Origin: Lateolabrax maculatus
Taxonomy: Eukaryota > Chordata > Actinopteri > Acropomatiformes > Lateolabracidae
DNA: 64,000 bases
Assembly (NCBI GenBank): GCA_031216445.1
Contig: CM062202.1
Span: 13,636,501 to 13,700,500 of the forward strand
Direction of reading: 5' to 3'
The stretch's first letter is position 1; each line of letters begins with the position of its first letter. The translations under genes and the position numbers were made by a program. The notes beneath the pieces are model-generated. The model made no database searches and had not been told where the DNA came from. It saw only the letters and a list, made by a program, of their open reading frames with translations. This document shows, piece by piece, positions 30,201 to 39,315 of this stretch.

Positions 30201-33200
30201 GTCCAACCTGCTCCGCAAACAGCTGCTCATATGCATGGAAATTAAACTGTCGAGAGTCCTCGCTGTGCATATGTACCGGAAGAGAGGTCCAAAATTAGGG
30301 ACCTTCATTTCAAACCCGCTGCTCTGCTGATCCTTTGCCAGATTACTGGGCCTCAATTTGCTATGCTGCGGTCGAGACGCAAACAAGGACATTTATTGTC
30401 CGTGACCAGCTCACTTCTTCTGAAGAGCAGCAGTTGTTTTGAGCACATGAAGCCGAAGCACAGCGCCTCAGTTGCAGCAGAAAGCGATGACCTTTAAATG
30501 AGCAGGGTCTAGTGTGGCTGCTCCATGGCCCAGCTTGATTAGCAGATGTCACAGGAAGTGAATAGTATCCTTGTCGAGGGTCACCACTACAGTCTGACAG
30601 CATGTCCGTCTTTCCTCTGATGTCATCAGGGGCTGAAGACGGAGATCTGGCACAGACACAGTCGCACTCATTTGTGCTCCATTTGCACAAACACGTGCAC
30701 GTTATCAAACAGAGCATAATTGTAGATACAGCAGGCCTGCTGGGAGGGTGTTAACAAACATCATGAAATGCTTGAGATAATAACCATCAAAGCTTTTAAG
30801 GGGGAGAAAAGCCATAAAGTCACTGCAGTGGCTTTTTTTCCCCAACAGTAATCTGGTGTGAAGATTCACATCTTCAGAAAATCTAACACATCCTGGCTCT
30901 TAAGTTATCAGAGAAACAAGCTGAGCAAAACGTTAGCGGCAGCTCAGCCCACCTCACCTGGGGTCTCATTTATAAAACTTTGCGTAGGATTAACGTCAAA
31001 AGGTTGCGTACAGACGAAACACAGAAACTGCTTAAGCACAAAAATATTCTGCTTTATAACACAGTGAGCACACACATCCTACACTGGATCCCTTTATAAA
31101 TCACAATCAAATCATGATGTGGCACACCTTTGCGAGCTTCATGTAATGTCCATAGTTTGCCTATATAGAGTCAGTGAAACGCCCCTAATTAATATTCATT
31201 CATACTGACTGCATGAAGACAATCATGGCACCGACAGAAAAGCTAAAAAAAAATACATAGAAGTTCTTGTTGGGAGTTTGATATGATATATGATTTTTGC
31301 TTTAAAATAAAAATAAAACACATTTAAAGCACATAAATAAAACAAACTGAAAGACACAAACACATTATAAAACACAATATGATATATATGATAACAATAC
31401 ATGAAACTATGCACTCGTATCTGCCCGACTGAGACATGGAAAACGGCTGCAATGTAAATGTAATTTGTTGTACTCTTCAACCAATTTATAAGAACACTTT
31501 TTTTTTTTTAAGAACGGCCTTTATCTGTTTTTGTAAACAAACTCTTCATATATGATTCGTGAAAGGTAATATTTTGATTTATTTTACACAATGGTATCAA
31601 TTTTGAAGTTTCTCCGTTTCATCCTTCTGCCACCAGAGTCGCTGTCTCTCATATCTCCAGTTACTGTAAGTAAACATGGGTCAGCGTTACCGCGGAGAAC
31701 CGCCGAGTCTCCAGTCAAGTTTGGTTTTTTTTATAAATCCCAAAGTTTGCTGAGAAAGTGGTCCACACCTTCTTTTGTGCGTACGTTAAGTTTGTAAATT
31801 AGGCCCCTGGTGCGATAATTTGGCTGAGAAGGTGACCGCAATTGCGGCAGTGGTGGTGAAGAGCTCCCATGATCCCACGTTACCTCACGACATCACCAAA
31901 CCTTTGCTTGATTGACCCCTAGCGGCAGAAAATTACATATTGTACCTTTAAGTGATAAAAAAAAATGTAATATGATGAATGGCAGGGTAGATTGTTGACT
32001 GGAGGTGAAGGGCACAAGCAGAGATTTTAAGAAAGCCAGAGAAGGAGAAGGTGTACATAAGGTGGACGTGATAAGAGCAGAGAGGGGTTGGAAGAGTTCA
32101 CAGACAATGGTCAGGCTGAGCTCAAACAGGAAATCAGCACAATACAGGGACGAGGAAAGGCAAAGACATGGGGAGATTTGGAGGGCAGGAGAGGACGGAG
32201 GTCAGCGTCACAAAAAGGAAGGGTTGTGGGGGGGGGGCACACATCGCTTGGTTTTGTTTAAACAAACAAGTAAAGGCACACCAACACAAAATGAAAAGGT
32301 CCTCTAAAATGAAGCTGTACGGTGTACAGTTGAGATAGCGTGCCCTTCGCACCCACACAGGTCTACACTCACACGCTCTCGCTTGAAAATAAACATTCAT
32401 CTGCACCTCACGAGTTCCCATCCAACTTTTTTTTTTTTTATTACAGTCTCACTCAGGAAGCAGATTTAAAGAAGTATTCTGATTAGCAATAAACAAGGTA
32501 ATAAACTGCACAGGTGAACATTTTTCTCTCCTTTGGCTTCACACGGAAAACACCCCTCACTAAACTCGTGCAGTGCGGGGAGAGTTACATCTCACCCTGG
32601 GAATGTGTTTGACTGTGTGTGATAGAAACGTAGCTGAGCCGGGCAGCACTGAGCCACTTGGTCACTGATGGGAACAGACGAGAGCTGACAGAAAGCAGAC
32701 GGTGAGCTCTATGGATGTCAGAGGCTAAAAATACATGCAGCAAACTGTTCGTGCTGAGCATAACTACCTTCACATACCATGGAAATTAACAAAACACGAC
32801 TTTTCATTGCGGTCAGTATATAAAGCACGGGTGCCCAACAAACCTGATGTGTTTATACACATACATGGACAAGAGAGCAGCTGTTTGTCACACTTCTTTC
32901 AACCTTTTACACCATGAAAAGTTTAACGTCCCTCCATTTACTTGCAACCTGCAAACAACACACCCACTGTGCCAAGGAAATGCATTCGAAAGGAAGAAAG
33001 CAGGGGCTGAAAACTGCGCGTCCACTTTTAAAACCACGACTTGCAAAAGACAGGGGACAAGGACACAGTGCTGCAGTGTCTGGGTGGTTTTACCAGAGTT
33101 TCATTTAACAGTAATGTAAGCAAAGAGGGGGACTGTGCAGGATCACATGCATGCACAGTGTGCACAGGAGCTGCACCCACAGGACAGTGAGGGGGGGGGG

Positions 33201-33451
33201 GGGTGAAGTCTCTACGCAGGCAACAGTTGACCTGAGACCTCTTTGGTTCCCCCCAAAAAAAGCCTCCCGAGGGGCCCCCGTCCCCCACATAAATGATGAA
33301 AAATTGTAATTTACGCGCGTCTGCCTGTGATGCAGTTGGAAACGCCTGGGCTGCGTCAAGGAGCCAGACGCCTCGGAGCGCACTCACCTCCCCAGGTGCG
33401 GCAGAGGAGCAGGAGTCCGGCGAGCAGAGAGGCGGCGTCCCGCAGAGCCAT
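1258..33451 (-). CDS. mcam: MCAM / CD146 cell adhesion molecule (split gene, 16 coding exons plus one optional exon)
   Basis: This is a single-pass cell-surface immunoglobulin-superfamily receptor used in endothelial and other cell-cell adhesion and signalling. The joined exons give 631 residues, or 645 with the optional exon at 3094-3135. Order: signal peptide (about 1-21), V-type domain 1 (22-138), domain 2 (139-251), three C2-type domains (252-340, 341-426, 427-516), Ser/Thr-rich stalk (517-546), membrane segment (about 548-570) and a short tail. Each Ig domain has its cysteine pair (for example ITC with FIC, GTC with FYC, ELHC with YQC). Several N-glycosylation sequons are present. The tail keeps LYKKGK after the membrane, the KKGK motif linked to ERM binding in mammals, and ends GGEYLDVEK, matching human GEKYIDLRH in place. 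All intron phases agree. BCAM and ALCAM are relatives, but the tail and stalk fit MCAM. Which teleost paralogue (a or b) this is cannot be decided here. Confidence 0.93.
1433..1541 (-). CDS. mcam: mcam exon 15: cytoplasmic tail
   Basis: Encodes LTKESNKDNIVVEMKSDNTE, DAVLLGVNGEKQPASDQ. It matches human SELVVEVKSDKLPEEMGLL and KRAPGDQ in order and spacing. The VVEMKSD core is the tail's conserved part. Acceptor TCTTGCAG, donor CAG|GTAGAT, exit phase 0. Confidence 0.92.
2497..2620 (-). CDS. mcam: mcam exon 14: transmembrane segment
   Basis: Encodes EGSGVIIAVIIICILLLAIL, GSVLYFLYKKGKICGRSGKQ and D. This is very close to human GVVIVAVIVCILVLAVLGAV followed by LYFLYKKGK. The basic KKGK cluster after the helix is the stop-transfer and ERM-type motif. 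Acceptor CTCCACCAG, donor CT|GTAAGT (phase 2). Confidence 0.95.
3094..3135 (-). CDS. mcam: mcam optional exon 13b: juxtamembrane stalk segment
   Basis: A 42-nt stretch lies between a good acceptor (TTTTGTCTCAG) and a GTTTGT donor. It would encode VKAETAIPPKKIHK, entering and leaving in phase 1, so it fits exactly between exons 13 and 14. Human MCAM has a comparable basic/proline segment (RKLPEPES) here. Inclusion raises the protein from 631 to 645 residues. Whether it is constitutive, alternative or spurious needs RNA evidence. Confidence 0.55.
4193..4276 (-). CDS. mcam: mcam exon 13: Thr/Ser-rich stalk
   Basis: Encodes a low-complexity stalk beginning THTHTTPATTPTTSTTTSTT and ending STTISSVT, probably O-glycosylated. 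The human counterpart is the TTT/STST-rich stretch before the membrane. The first codons are a (CA)n microsatellite running straight on from the splice acceptor TTTTCAG. The donor is G|GTAAGA. The exon keeps phase 1 on both sides, so it could be skipped or change length by threes without a frameshift. Confidence 0.85.
4609..4750 (-). CDS. mcam: mcam exon 12: end of Ig domain 5
   Basis: Encodes VLKTTSQKETEEVVQSVVSV, KVTSDITAFCNASNKYGSDM and VTFNIKA. It resembles human LETGVECTASNDLGKNTSIL: the F-strand Cys is followed by an N-x-S sequon and a G-strand. Acceptor TTGTGCCAG, donor A|GTGAGT. Confidence 0.9.
5063..5190 (-). CDS. mcam: mcam exon 11: start of Ig domain 5
   Basis: Encodes GPPEIVEPEYTEMEETLENT, VDLKCHVRGFPVPSITWTTS and DGK. 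It has the B-strand Cys and core Trp of a C2-type domain, as in human LSCEASGHPRPTISW. Acceptor CTCTGCAG, donor AAG|GTACAG. Confidence 0.9.
5466..5607 (-). CDS. mcam: mcam exon 10: end of Ig domain 4
   Basis: Encodes NREEVSQGHSLILKNATFDT, AGTYLCVVTVPEMEGMKTSG and TLHVNVK. It has the DTAGTYLC F-strand motif and a NAT sequon. Human MCAM has GGYRCVASVPSIPGL at this place. Acceptor TGTGTGTAG, donor G|GTAAAT. Confidence 0.9.
6052..6167 (-). CDS. mcam: mcam exon 9: start of Ig domain 4
   Basis: The junction makes FVNYLDPAVVMPEDTVEV, then GKGEELKATCNALSSLQTHT and VWFK. The VNY junction equals human LLVNYVSD. The acceptor is GGTGTGTAG. The donor is a weak AAG|GTCACA, accepted because phase and homology demand it. 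Confidence 0.82.
6286..6421 (-). CDS. mcam: mcam exon 8: end of Ig domain 3
   Basis: Encodes GNESWDTDMVLLENVTRQNS, GVYQCTSLDTDTYMEITGNT and TVFVN. It has the SGVYQC F-strand signature and three sequons (NES, NVT, NTT). A long (AT)n array sits just upstream in the intron at 6473-6539. Acceptor TTTTTGTAG, donor T|GTAAGG. Confidence 0.9.
6473..6539. repeat. (AT)n microsatellite in mcam intron 7
   Basis: About 33 uninterrupted AT units, starting 52 bases upstream of the exon 8 acceptor (exon begins 6421). Such arrays are highly length-variable and can form cruciforms. Confidence 0.97.
6771..6901 (-). CDS. mcam: mcam exon 7: start of Ig domain 3
   Basis: The split codon T|AC makes Tyr, so the junction reads ITVYYPSTALSVWVE, matching human PVFYPTEKVWLEV. 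It continues KIKEGDSIELHCLGNGN to MKHAE. It carries the B-strand Cys. Acceptor TTTGTTTCAG, donor GAA|GTAAGA. Confidence 0.9.
7562..7741 (-). CDS. mcam: mcam exon 6: end of Ig domain 2
   Basis: Encodes VVNIAPSITTESSGLFSVTS onward to EKDKDAEFYCEITYFVPGGT and NRINITVY. The EDKDAQFYCELNY region is one of the best conserved parts of human MCAM and is nearly unchanged here. The donor is T|GTGAGC. Reading into the intron adds CEHHG and more, which is not coding. Confidence 0.93.
7881..7968 (-). CDS. mcam: mcam exon 5: middle of Ig domain 2
   Basis: Encodes IGTCEVKNGFPKPNITWYRN and NTPLRVAPG, with the B-strand Cys, a core Trp and an NIT sequon. It aligns with human VATCVGRNGYPIPQVIWYKN. Acceptor CTCCTGCAG, donor G|GTGAGA. 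Confidence 0.92.
8061..8131 (-). CDS. mcam: mcam exon 4: start of Ig domain 2
   Basis: A short 71-nt exon encoding EKPDTPTIDSVQTGISVNED and then SPSK. It corresponds to the human APEEPNIQVNPLGIPVNSKE segment. Acceptor TTATGCAG, donor AAG|GTAAAC; entry phase 1, exit phase 0. Confidence 0.88.
8447..8672 (-). CDS. mcam: mcam exon 3: second half of Ig domain 1
   Basis: Translation runs from VTRSGEKHKIYY through VNSTTDEVVLIISNV and HDELEFICLVKG to SKLKVF. It supplies the F-strand Cys (FIC) and the sequon NST. In place of the usual DxGxYxC it has HDELEFIC, like human MCAM (QDERIFLC). Acceptor TTTTAG, donor G|GTAAGA. Confidence 0.9.
8768..8892 (-). CDS. mcam: mcam exon 2: first half of V-type Ig domain 1
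   Basis: The exon has a TTTTTCAG acceptor and a TAT|GTGAGT donor. It encodes AWAHVEVNMEDRVEVF through ITCLF to MIQWFY. It carries the B-strand Cys (ITC) and the core Trp (QWFY). It enters in phase 1 and leaves in phase 0. Confidence 0.9.
10118..10230. repeat. Teleost interspersed repeat fragment
   Basis: Contains CAACCATTCACGCTCACATT, then CAGTTTAGAGTCACCAATTA and GGACTGTGGGAGGAGGCC. I recognise this word order as a very frequent interspersed repeat of fish genomes. I cannot assign a family name. Confidence 0.6.
11695..11955 (+). repeat. Short DNA-transposon-like repeat, copy A
   Basis: Includes TTTAGAGGTGCTGGCAGGTG, AGCCAGGCTAGCTGTTTCC, TTTGTGCTAAGCTAAGCTAA and, near its end, TTTTTCCCAAAATGTTCC. 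The same string appears in reverse orientation at 51770-51970. The TTTCCCAAAATGT end matches the inverted repeats of 39065-39315, so these are one family. Confidence 0.75.
13577..13611. repeat. (CA)n microsatellite
   Basis: Uninterrupted AC units inside mcam intron 1. Confidence 0.97.
14084..14380. repeat. Repeat block flanked by two (GT)n arrays
   Basis: (GT)n arrays at 14084-14114 and 14337-14380 bracket a segment with GTCCTCACTTTCAGAGAC, a GGTTAAAAGGTTCAGGTTAG-type stretch of degenerate GGTTA units and TGTCCTCACAACTATAG. This composite arrangement is common in teleosts. The GGTTA-like part is minisatellite-like. Confidence 0.7.
17275..17400. repeat. hAT-like short element, truncated copy
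   Basis: GATTAGTCAATTAATTGATT and following bases are shared with 40155-40185, the start of a fuller copy. No second end is seen close by. Confidence 0.55.
20066..20102. repeat. (CA)n microsatellite
   Basis: CA units with a single G substitution near the right end. Confidence 0.95.
20237..20278. repeat. (GT)n microsatellite
   Basis: About 21 uninterrupted TG units. Confidence 0.97.
20493..20513. repeat. (GA)n microsatellite
   Basis: About ten GA units. Confidence 0.9.
27207..27239. repeat. (TG)n microsatellite
   Basis: About 16 TG units. Confidence 0.96.
30958..31807. mobile_element. Non-autonomous DNA transposon-like element with imperfect terminal inverted repeats
   Basis: The left end reads GGGGTCTCATTTATAAAACT followed by TTGCGTAGG. 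The reverse complement of the right end reads GGGGCCTAATTTACAAACTT followed by AACGTACGC. The ends are about 850 bp apart and enclose AT-rich DNA with no transposase frame. Target-site duplications are not obvious, so the superfamily stays open. Confidence 0.65.
33388..33451 (-). CDS. mcam: mcam exon 1: signal peptide
   Basis: The ATG at 33451 opens MALRDAASLLAGLLLLCRTW, a classic signal peptide with a Leu-rich core. The exon ends in phase 1 at a strong GAG|GTGAGT donor. It joins exon 2 to give ...RTWGAWAHVEV. The start is the first Met before a hydrophobic core and lies in CpG-rich DNA. Confidence 0.85.
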
Positions 33452-33505
33452 GCTGGTCGGGTCGGTGTCCTGCCGCAGGTGCGTGACAGACTGACGGGGC
33501 CCCGG

Positions 33506-33521
33506 CGAGAGAGAGAGAGAC

Positions 33522-33563
<42 letters not shown>

Positions 33564-33570
33564 AGAGAGG
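33506..33570. repeat. (GA)n tract next to mcam start codon
   Basis: A GA-rich simple repeat with occasional CA and GGGA interruptions, 55-119 bases upstream of the mcam ATG on the gene strand. Confidence 0.95.
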
Positions 33571-34104
33571 AGGCGAGCGGTGCAGGAGGGGCAGGGGCGG
33601 GAGGTCCTGCGCTGCAAAAATAAATAATAATAAAATAGTAAATTAAAAAAATTGTCCGTCGGGCGCGCGGTGAAAGCTGACAAAACGCCTCGCAGTTTTT
33701 TTTTTGTTTTTTTTTTCTCTCTGCCGGCGGCTCCGTGGCTCTGCGGCTTGTTTCGTGCGGGACTCGCAGGAGTTCACGGACACGGAGTGGGGCGGCTCGT
33801 TGAGGCGGTCATTTTTTGCAGCGTGCAAAAAAAAAAAAAAAAAAAAAAAAGAGGAGGAACTTGAGCGAGGGCGGACTCCGGAGAGAAACACGGCGAGGGA
33901 GTAATTTTGCAATTCACTTAGTTGTTCCCGAGAGTCCAGCGTGACCCAGTGACCCACCAACGGCGATGTCACGTACAGTAGGCCTGGGGGGGATTTTTTC
34001 AACAAGAAAACCATGAAACATGGAGAAAAGTAGCTCACCGTAACTTGGTGTGAAAAGGTGTGGTCCCCGTTTTGCATCCTCCAACATTTGGACATATGGT
34101 GGGC

Positions 34105-34130
34105 TGTGTGTGTGTGTGTGTGTGTGTGTG
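34105..34130. repeat. (TG)n microsatellite upstream of mcam
   Basis: Thirteen TG units about 0.65 kb upstream of the mcam start codon. Confidence 0.95.
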
Positions 34131-36681
34131 AAGTGAACTAAGTCCGGGATCAAACTTCCTCCTGCTCCTTGGTGAACTGATGCAGCTGCAGAGCATCTTT
34201 AACCTCCAGCTTTTTTTTTTTTTCACAAGTCACAAAGGTGAAACATTTCATGTGTGGCTCCTAAACTCTCTACAAACCGCTTTGGATACATTTACTGTGT
34301 GGCTGGGGCCAATTGGTGCAGAATTTCACAGAGTATACATTTAAAGATGTATGCATGCAATGTTGTAACATCTCAATCAGCTCCTTGCTATGAGCGAAGG
34401 GGTCCTACAAGAACACACTGTTTTCTGCCAAAGTTTGGGTTATGCCACATTTTCGATGAACAAATGATCTCACTCACGTTACAACACATCAGTACGATTA
34501 GTAACTGAAATTTGTTCTCCATTAATAACTTTTAGAAAAAGATAAACTTTATATCCAGCCCCACATAAAAACTATGAATATGACTCCCTCTCTTTGCTAG
34601 ATGGCAAGCTTAATATGGACATAATAAGGGAGCTGAATCAGACTGACTCCCTAAGCAAACCATGTAAAAACATGGGGCCTGCCAAAGGACGTCATGTCAT
34701 TTACATGACGCTGACCTCCTGCACTTTGCTTGCTGGACTCCAGTCTGCGATAGGTAGAGCAGTTGCACTGCCATGGTTTTGACTGTCGGAGTTTGGATAA
34801 CTGCACTGTTGGCCAAACAGTAAGAAAGAAAGTACATTGCTGTTGACACTTTGGTTAGATTTTGTGGCTTGCTTGATCAAACTCAACATTATTTAAATAT
34901 TTATTCCGCCCAGACTGGAGAGCAGCACAGTACATAAACACAGGGGCCTCTCAGTGAATAAATTATAGATGAATTAACCCTCTTTCAACAGGGGACTAAT
35001 GGGTTAATGGTAGCTAAAGTTACACTTATAGATTTTTGAGGCTGATAACGATATCAATATTTAAGAGTAACAAACTCTCATGACGATAATACATATACAT
35101 AATATATATGTCAAACATATATTTTTGAGAATTGCTCCCCTGTCACGAGCTGCAAAAAGCTGAAAAATAGTCTTCAGCTTAACCCTGGTGTTTGGCACAG
35201 CCATGATCGTCTGATCGGTTACAAATAAAACAATACTTCCCAAACTTTGCACAGACAGTGATACATCCTCGAACTGTCTGTACAGTCACAACAATTGTTA
35301 ATCGTAATATTATTTGATCCCGTGTGAATTATCACAGTCTGTGCAGTTGGAAATAGATCAAAGAATGGTGGGACATGTCATGTACACTGATGTCTCTAAC
35401 CTTTGCCGATGGAAAACACTGCTGTGTCTGCCATCTGTGCCTGCCAAGTGGATTGCCTCTGAGTGCAGGTCGGGGCCACATAGGAAGGAGCAGGCAATGA
35501 TATCAAACACACTTCTGCCGAAGGGTCCGCAGTGGAGACAAGGCCTGCCTCTGACAGCAGTGCACAAACAGATGGACGGTGAAAGTCCTCAGAGGAGGAG
35601 ACTGTTTTCCAGAAAGATGGAGCAGTTGTGGTTGGTTTTGTTTGAGCCTTTTCCACATTACTGTGGCTTAGACTGGAAAAAAGGAAGTGAGGACAGTGGC
35701 CAGCCCAGAATGGCTAATTTACTTTATGTGCTTTATTTAATTCTGGTTGGCTCAGGACATTTGGTCAAGGTTATTGTTTGGTCAAGGCTGTGTTTTAAGA
35801 TATGTCTCTTTATTTATTTTTATTTGGTGGCAGCCAAATAAAGAGGCCGTGAGAGAGCTTCAGGGAGCTTTCTTTCTGTGTATTTCTCTGCTAAATTCTT
35901 GGATAGTGATTGTGAAAGCCCTCTGTGTGAGCTAGGGAAGTCTGGGGCGTGTCAAGTAAGGCCCATTTCTAAGATAATTAAGAATCACAGTGTTTTCCAC
36001 AGCGTGCCAGAGGCCTTGAAGGGCATGATTGAGATGATTGGTTTTGCTCAACCTTTTTTTTTGTGATCTTGAAAAAAGTGTAATCTCAACATAACAAACT
36101 TGTTTTCTTGAGATCACAACATACTAAAAGCCAGATTATACTAGAAAAGATGCAGTTTGTACGAAGTGCTGTCTGACCACATCAATACCAGTGTTTATAC
36201 CTGATCTGAACGGCCACACTGGAAGGCGGAGTGATGGTCAGAGACCCCCCTCATCCCTCGTTGGAAAGGTGAGGCGAGGTGGGAGTTTCCAAAGTTATTC
36301 GACCAGCAGACAAGCACTTCCGATGGAGTATAGTGCCTCCTTAAGGTGTACATATGCAACAGACCTTCACTAAAACCCTCCCCTGAACGGCAATTGTCCA
36401 GTAGGCCTGTTAACTATCTCCACATGTTGAAATGGTGTTCCTGGGGCTTTATGAGAGCGATAATCAGTATTTAGAGAGTTTGGAGTATAGTGTAAGAAAG
36501 CAAAAGAGTGAGAAATGTATTAAACTGTGTGTTTATCTGCTTTAACGTAAACTACCAGCTAAAGTTAGTAGCCATCCCTCAGTCCGGTTGTTCAGCCTTC
36601 TGGCTCACTATCTAGTCATGACTTGTGTTAGCACAAAGTTGCTGATCTAATGATGATTTTCACAGCAACAACATGGTGATG

Positions 36682-36730
36682 TTACTACTACTACTATTAC
36701 TACTACTACTAATAATAATAATAATAATAA
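36682..36730. repeat. (ACT)n / (AAT)n trinucleotide repeat
   Basis: TAC/ACT units turn into AAT units without a gap. Confidence 0.93.
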
Positions 36731-37809
36731 CAACACAGTCTAATCTGTACTCATGCTGCTTCCTGTCCATTGTGGTTAAAAATACAGCTATTACTATATT
36801 GGCAGGTTCTTTTAATCTTTGGCTTTATTATCTATGTTCTCTAAATTAATTTGCATTATGGACATAGTCCCCCATGCCCCCCACTCTAATTGTGTCCCCC
36901 AGAATTTTGGCTTGCGTGACACCCCTGGATGTGACTTTATCAGGGTTTAAGGTAACACTAGCTGCTCAGTCCTTCTCTTTATTTGGTTCGGGGGAAGTTC
37001 ATACTCGCGCAACCCCAGCCGAACTCATTACCTGAAATAGTGCTACACTTGCTAAACTCACCGGTTTTTCCTCATCCACAAAGTGGAAATACAAACAACA
37101 AAGCAGAAATCTAACCTCTGTTGCTCGTCCAAGTAGGTTTTTCTATAGTAGGCTGAGCATCCAAACATTTTCGTTAAAATGACATGACAGTCTGACCGTA
37201 CATTTTCCTTATCACACTGCAATATAATATGAGGCAAGAACAACACTGTTTCGTTATTCATGTCTTCTACGTAGATCATAGGGAGGATGCTGACTTTTTT
37301 TCACCTGGGAACATGTAGCTTCAGCCTCAGTCTTTTAGCATTATATCATGTACGTAGCGAACATGTGCATATTTACCCTTTTAGCATTTTCAACCATCTC
37401 AGGAAGTCAGTGTTAATAAGATAGCTACAGCAGATGAAACGAGAAGCTGTTTTTGTACCTTTGCGTGAAATCAGCGACCCATTGTTCATAAAATAACTGA
37501 ATCTGCGACGGTTATTGTAAACTGCATATGTGCCATGCGAGAACGGAAAGCTTGACAGATGTAGCAACAGCAAGTAAGGAGGGTCTTGACAAACAGTCAG
37601 TTCTTTTTATGTTTAATGTTGTTTATGTCAGCTGATTTGTCCATTAATTATAAATTAAAATTTACATAAAACATCAAGACAGTGATTCTTGTACTTTTTT
37701 ATTACCTCTGGAGTGTGGCCTTTTTTCTTGAATATGTTTTGGGGAAAACAAACACATCACAAAATAAAACATCATCATCACAAGTTCAATTGATTTTTTA
37801 ATTCAGCCT

Positions 37810-37855
37810 TAAAGGAATAGATTGACATTTTGGGAAATACACTTACTCTCCCCAA
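37810..37855. repeat. Solo end of the TTTTGGGAAATA element family
   Basis: GACATTTTGGGAAATACACTT matches, apart from a base or two, the left inverted repeat of the element at 39065-39315. No partner end is seen nearby. Confidence 0.55.
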
Positions 37856-39064
37856 AGGTAACAACCGTATTCTCTCTGCGGGTTCTTTAGTTTTGCTGAT
37901 TTGCTGTCCCCAAATGCTCAATGCAGGTGAAGAGCAGAAATAAAACAGAAAGGCAGGAAGAAAGTGCATCTGCTTTTACGGGTGCTTTTATTCAAAACAT
38001 CCTCTATTGTTCACCAGATATCACTGGTGTTCTGTTTTTCCTTCCATCCTAATGCTATCTGAAGGGATCTGCTGGTGGAGATACGAGCGCTGTTGCTCTG
38101 TTTTGATGGAAACGTGAGGCCAATACTGATAACACATCCTAACATCTCTCTCTCTCTCTCCCGGCTGTGATGTAGTGTTAATTAGGTCTTGTGTTGTAGG
38201 AAAATCAACACAGCATCCTCTCTGGATGTATGTATAGCTGCCACCGAGGGGGTAACAACTGCAATTGTTTGCCCACTCACAATGTGCATACACACGAGAA
38301 GTTTCAATTAAGTCTCCTATCTAAGTTACAGTATGTCTCAAAAAACTACCATGTAACCTACAGAAAACAACAATGCATGCTGGATTTCCGGATGTTTCTG
38401 GAAGCAATCATATATGAATTTAAATAAGGTTGTAAACCACCATGTTGATGTTTTCATTTCCTTTGTGCTTTAAGAACAATCCATATGGTTTGTAGCGATA
38501 GCAGAGTATTGGCCATTCTCAAAACAACTACATTGTTCAGCCAGTCAAGGTCAGTAAATTAGGACCAAATGTTCAAAGCTGCCATGTGAATTGGGCGTGG
38601 TACAAGATGTATGGATCTGTAATGTAGCATATACAATTTGGGGAAACAAGACAAATTGCAAGAATGTCCCCTTTTCACCCTTTATTTAATATGATACATC
38701 CTGGACAGGGCATTTGGGAATATCAGGGGGCAATGGTGTTGGGAATGAGACTGAAAAAGAAAAACAGAAGCAGGAAAAGCACCATCCCTTCCCCCACAGA
38801 GTTCCCAGGGATTGCAAAGCCCTGAAACTTGTTATAAGAGCAATTTTTTACAATTTGCTGACAAGAAAAAATCTCCAGCTATCAATTACAAAACAAACCC
38901 AATTAATCCCTAATGAAATCACAGATTTTTCTCTTAACGGTAATGAAGTAATTAATTAAGTACATCATTAATTAAGTACATAAATAAGTATTATAATAAT
39001 TTTCTTTATCTTTAGTGAGAGTACTCACACTTGATTTGACCCTTGCACTTGGCTCCTTAAGAGG

Positions 39065-39315
39065 AATAGCTCAACATTTTGGGAAATACACTTATTTGCT
39101 TTCTTGGTGAGAGTTAGATGATCAGATGGAGACCATACAGTAGATCGTACAGTAGATTGAAATTGTGGACACTTAAACATCATCATAACTCTGTCAGTGA
39201 TGACAGGTGTAGTTTGATGCAACTGTACATTTAGCATCTATAAAACATGACAAATCGCATAGTGGAAATTTTAGCAGAATATGAATAAACATATTTCCCA
39301 AAATGTCAAACTATT
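39065..39315. mobile_element. MITE-like element, about 250 bp, with 24-bp terminal inverted repeats
   Basis: The left end is AATAGCTCAACATTTTGGGA followed by AATA. The reverse complement of the right end (39292-39315) is AATAGTTTGACATTTTGGGA followed by AATA. That is 21 of 24 positions identical. There is no coding frame inside. It shares its ends with copies near 11940 and 37810. Confidence 0.8.

Larger units (their letters stand above)
8893..33387 (-). other. mcam: mcam intron 1 (24.5 kb), no genes
   Basis: The intron is bounded by GAG|GTGAGT and TTTTTCAG|CG. I see no protein or RNA gene inside. Reading frames up to 166 codons (10956-11456, minus) have no family resemblance. It holds microsatellites near 13577, 14084, 14337, 20066, 20237, 20493 and 27207, repeat fragments near 10118, 11695 and 17275, and an inverted-repeat element at 30958-31807. 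The rest is AT-rich unique-looking DNA that could hold enhancers, which sequence alone cannot show. Confidence 0.75.
33300..33930 (-). promoter_or_regulatory. mcam: mcam promoter / 5' UTR region, CpG-rich with (GA)n tract
   Basis: CpG dinucleotides are much denser here than in the flanks (for example GGGCGCGCGG at about 33660), surrounding the signal-peptide exon. Just upstream of the ATG (33506-33570) is a (GA)n tract, read as CT-rich 5' UTR or promoter on the gene strand. A 24-base A run lies at 33827-33850. No TATA box is evident. The transcription start is not determined. Confidence 0.55.

Noticed and set aside
35314..35841. 175-codon plus-strand reading frame in the mcam-rnf26 interval
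   Set aside because: No recognisable family, no splice or promoter context, ends in T-rich low complexity. Kept as a chance frame.
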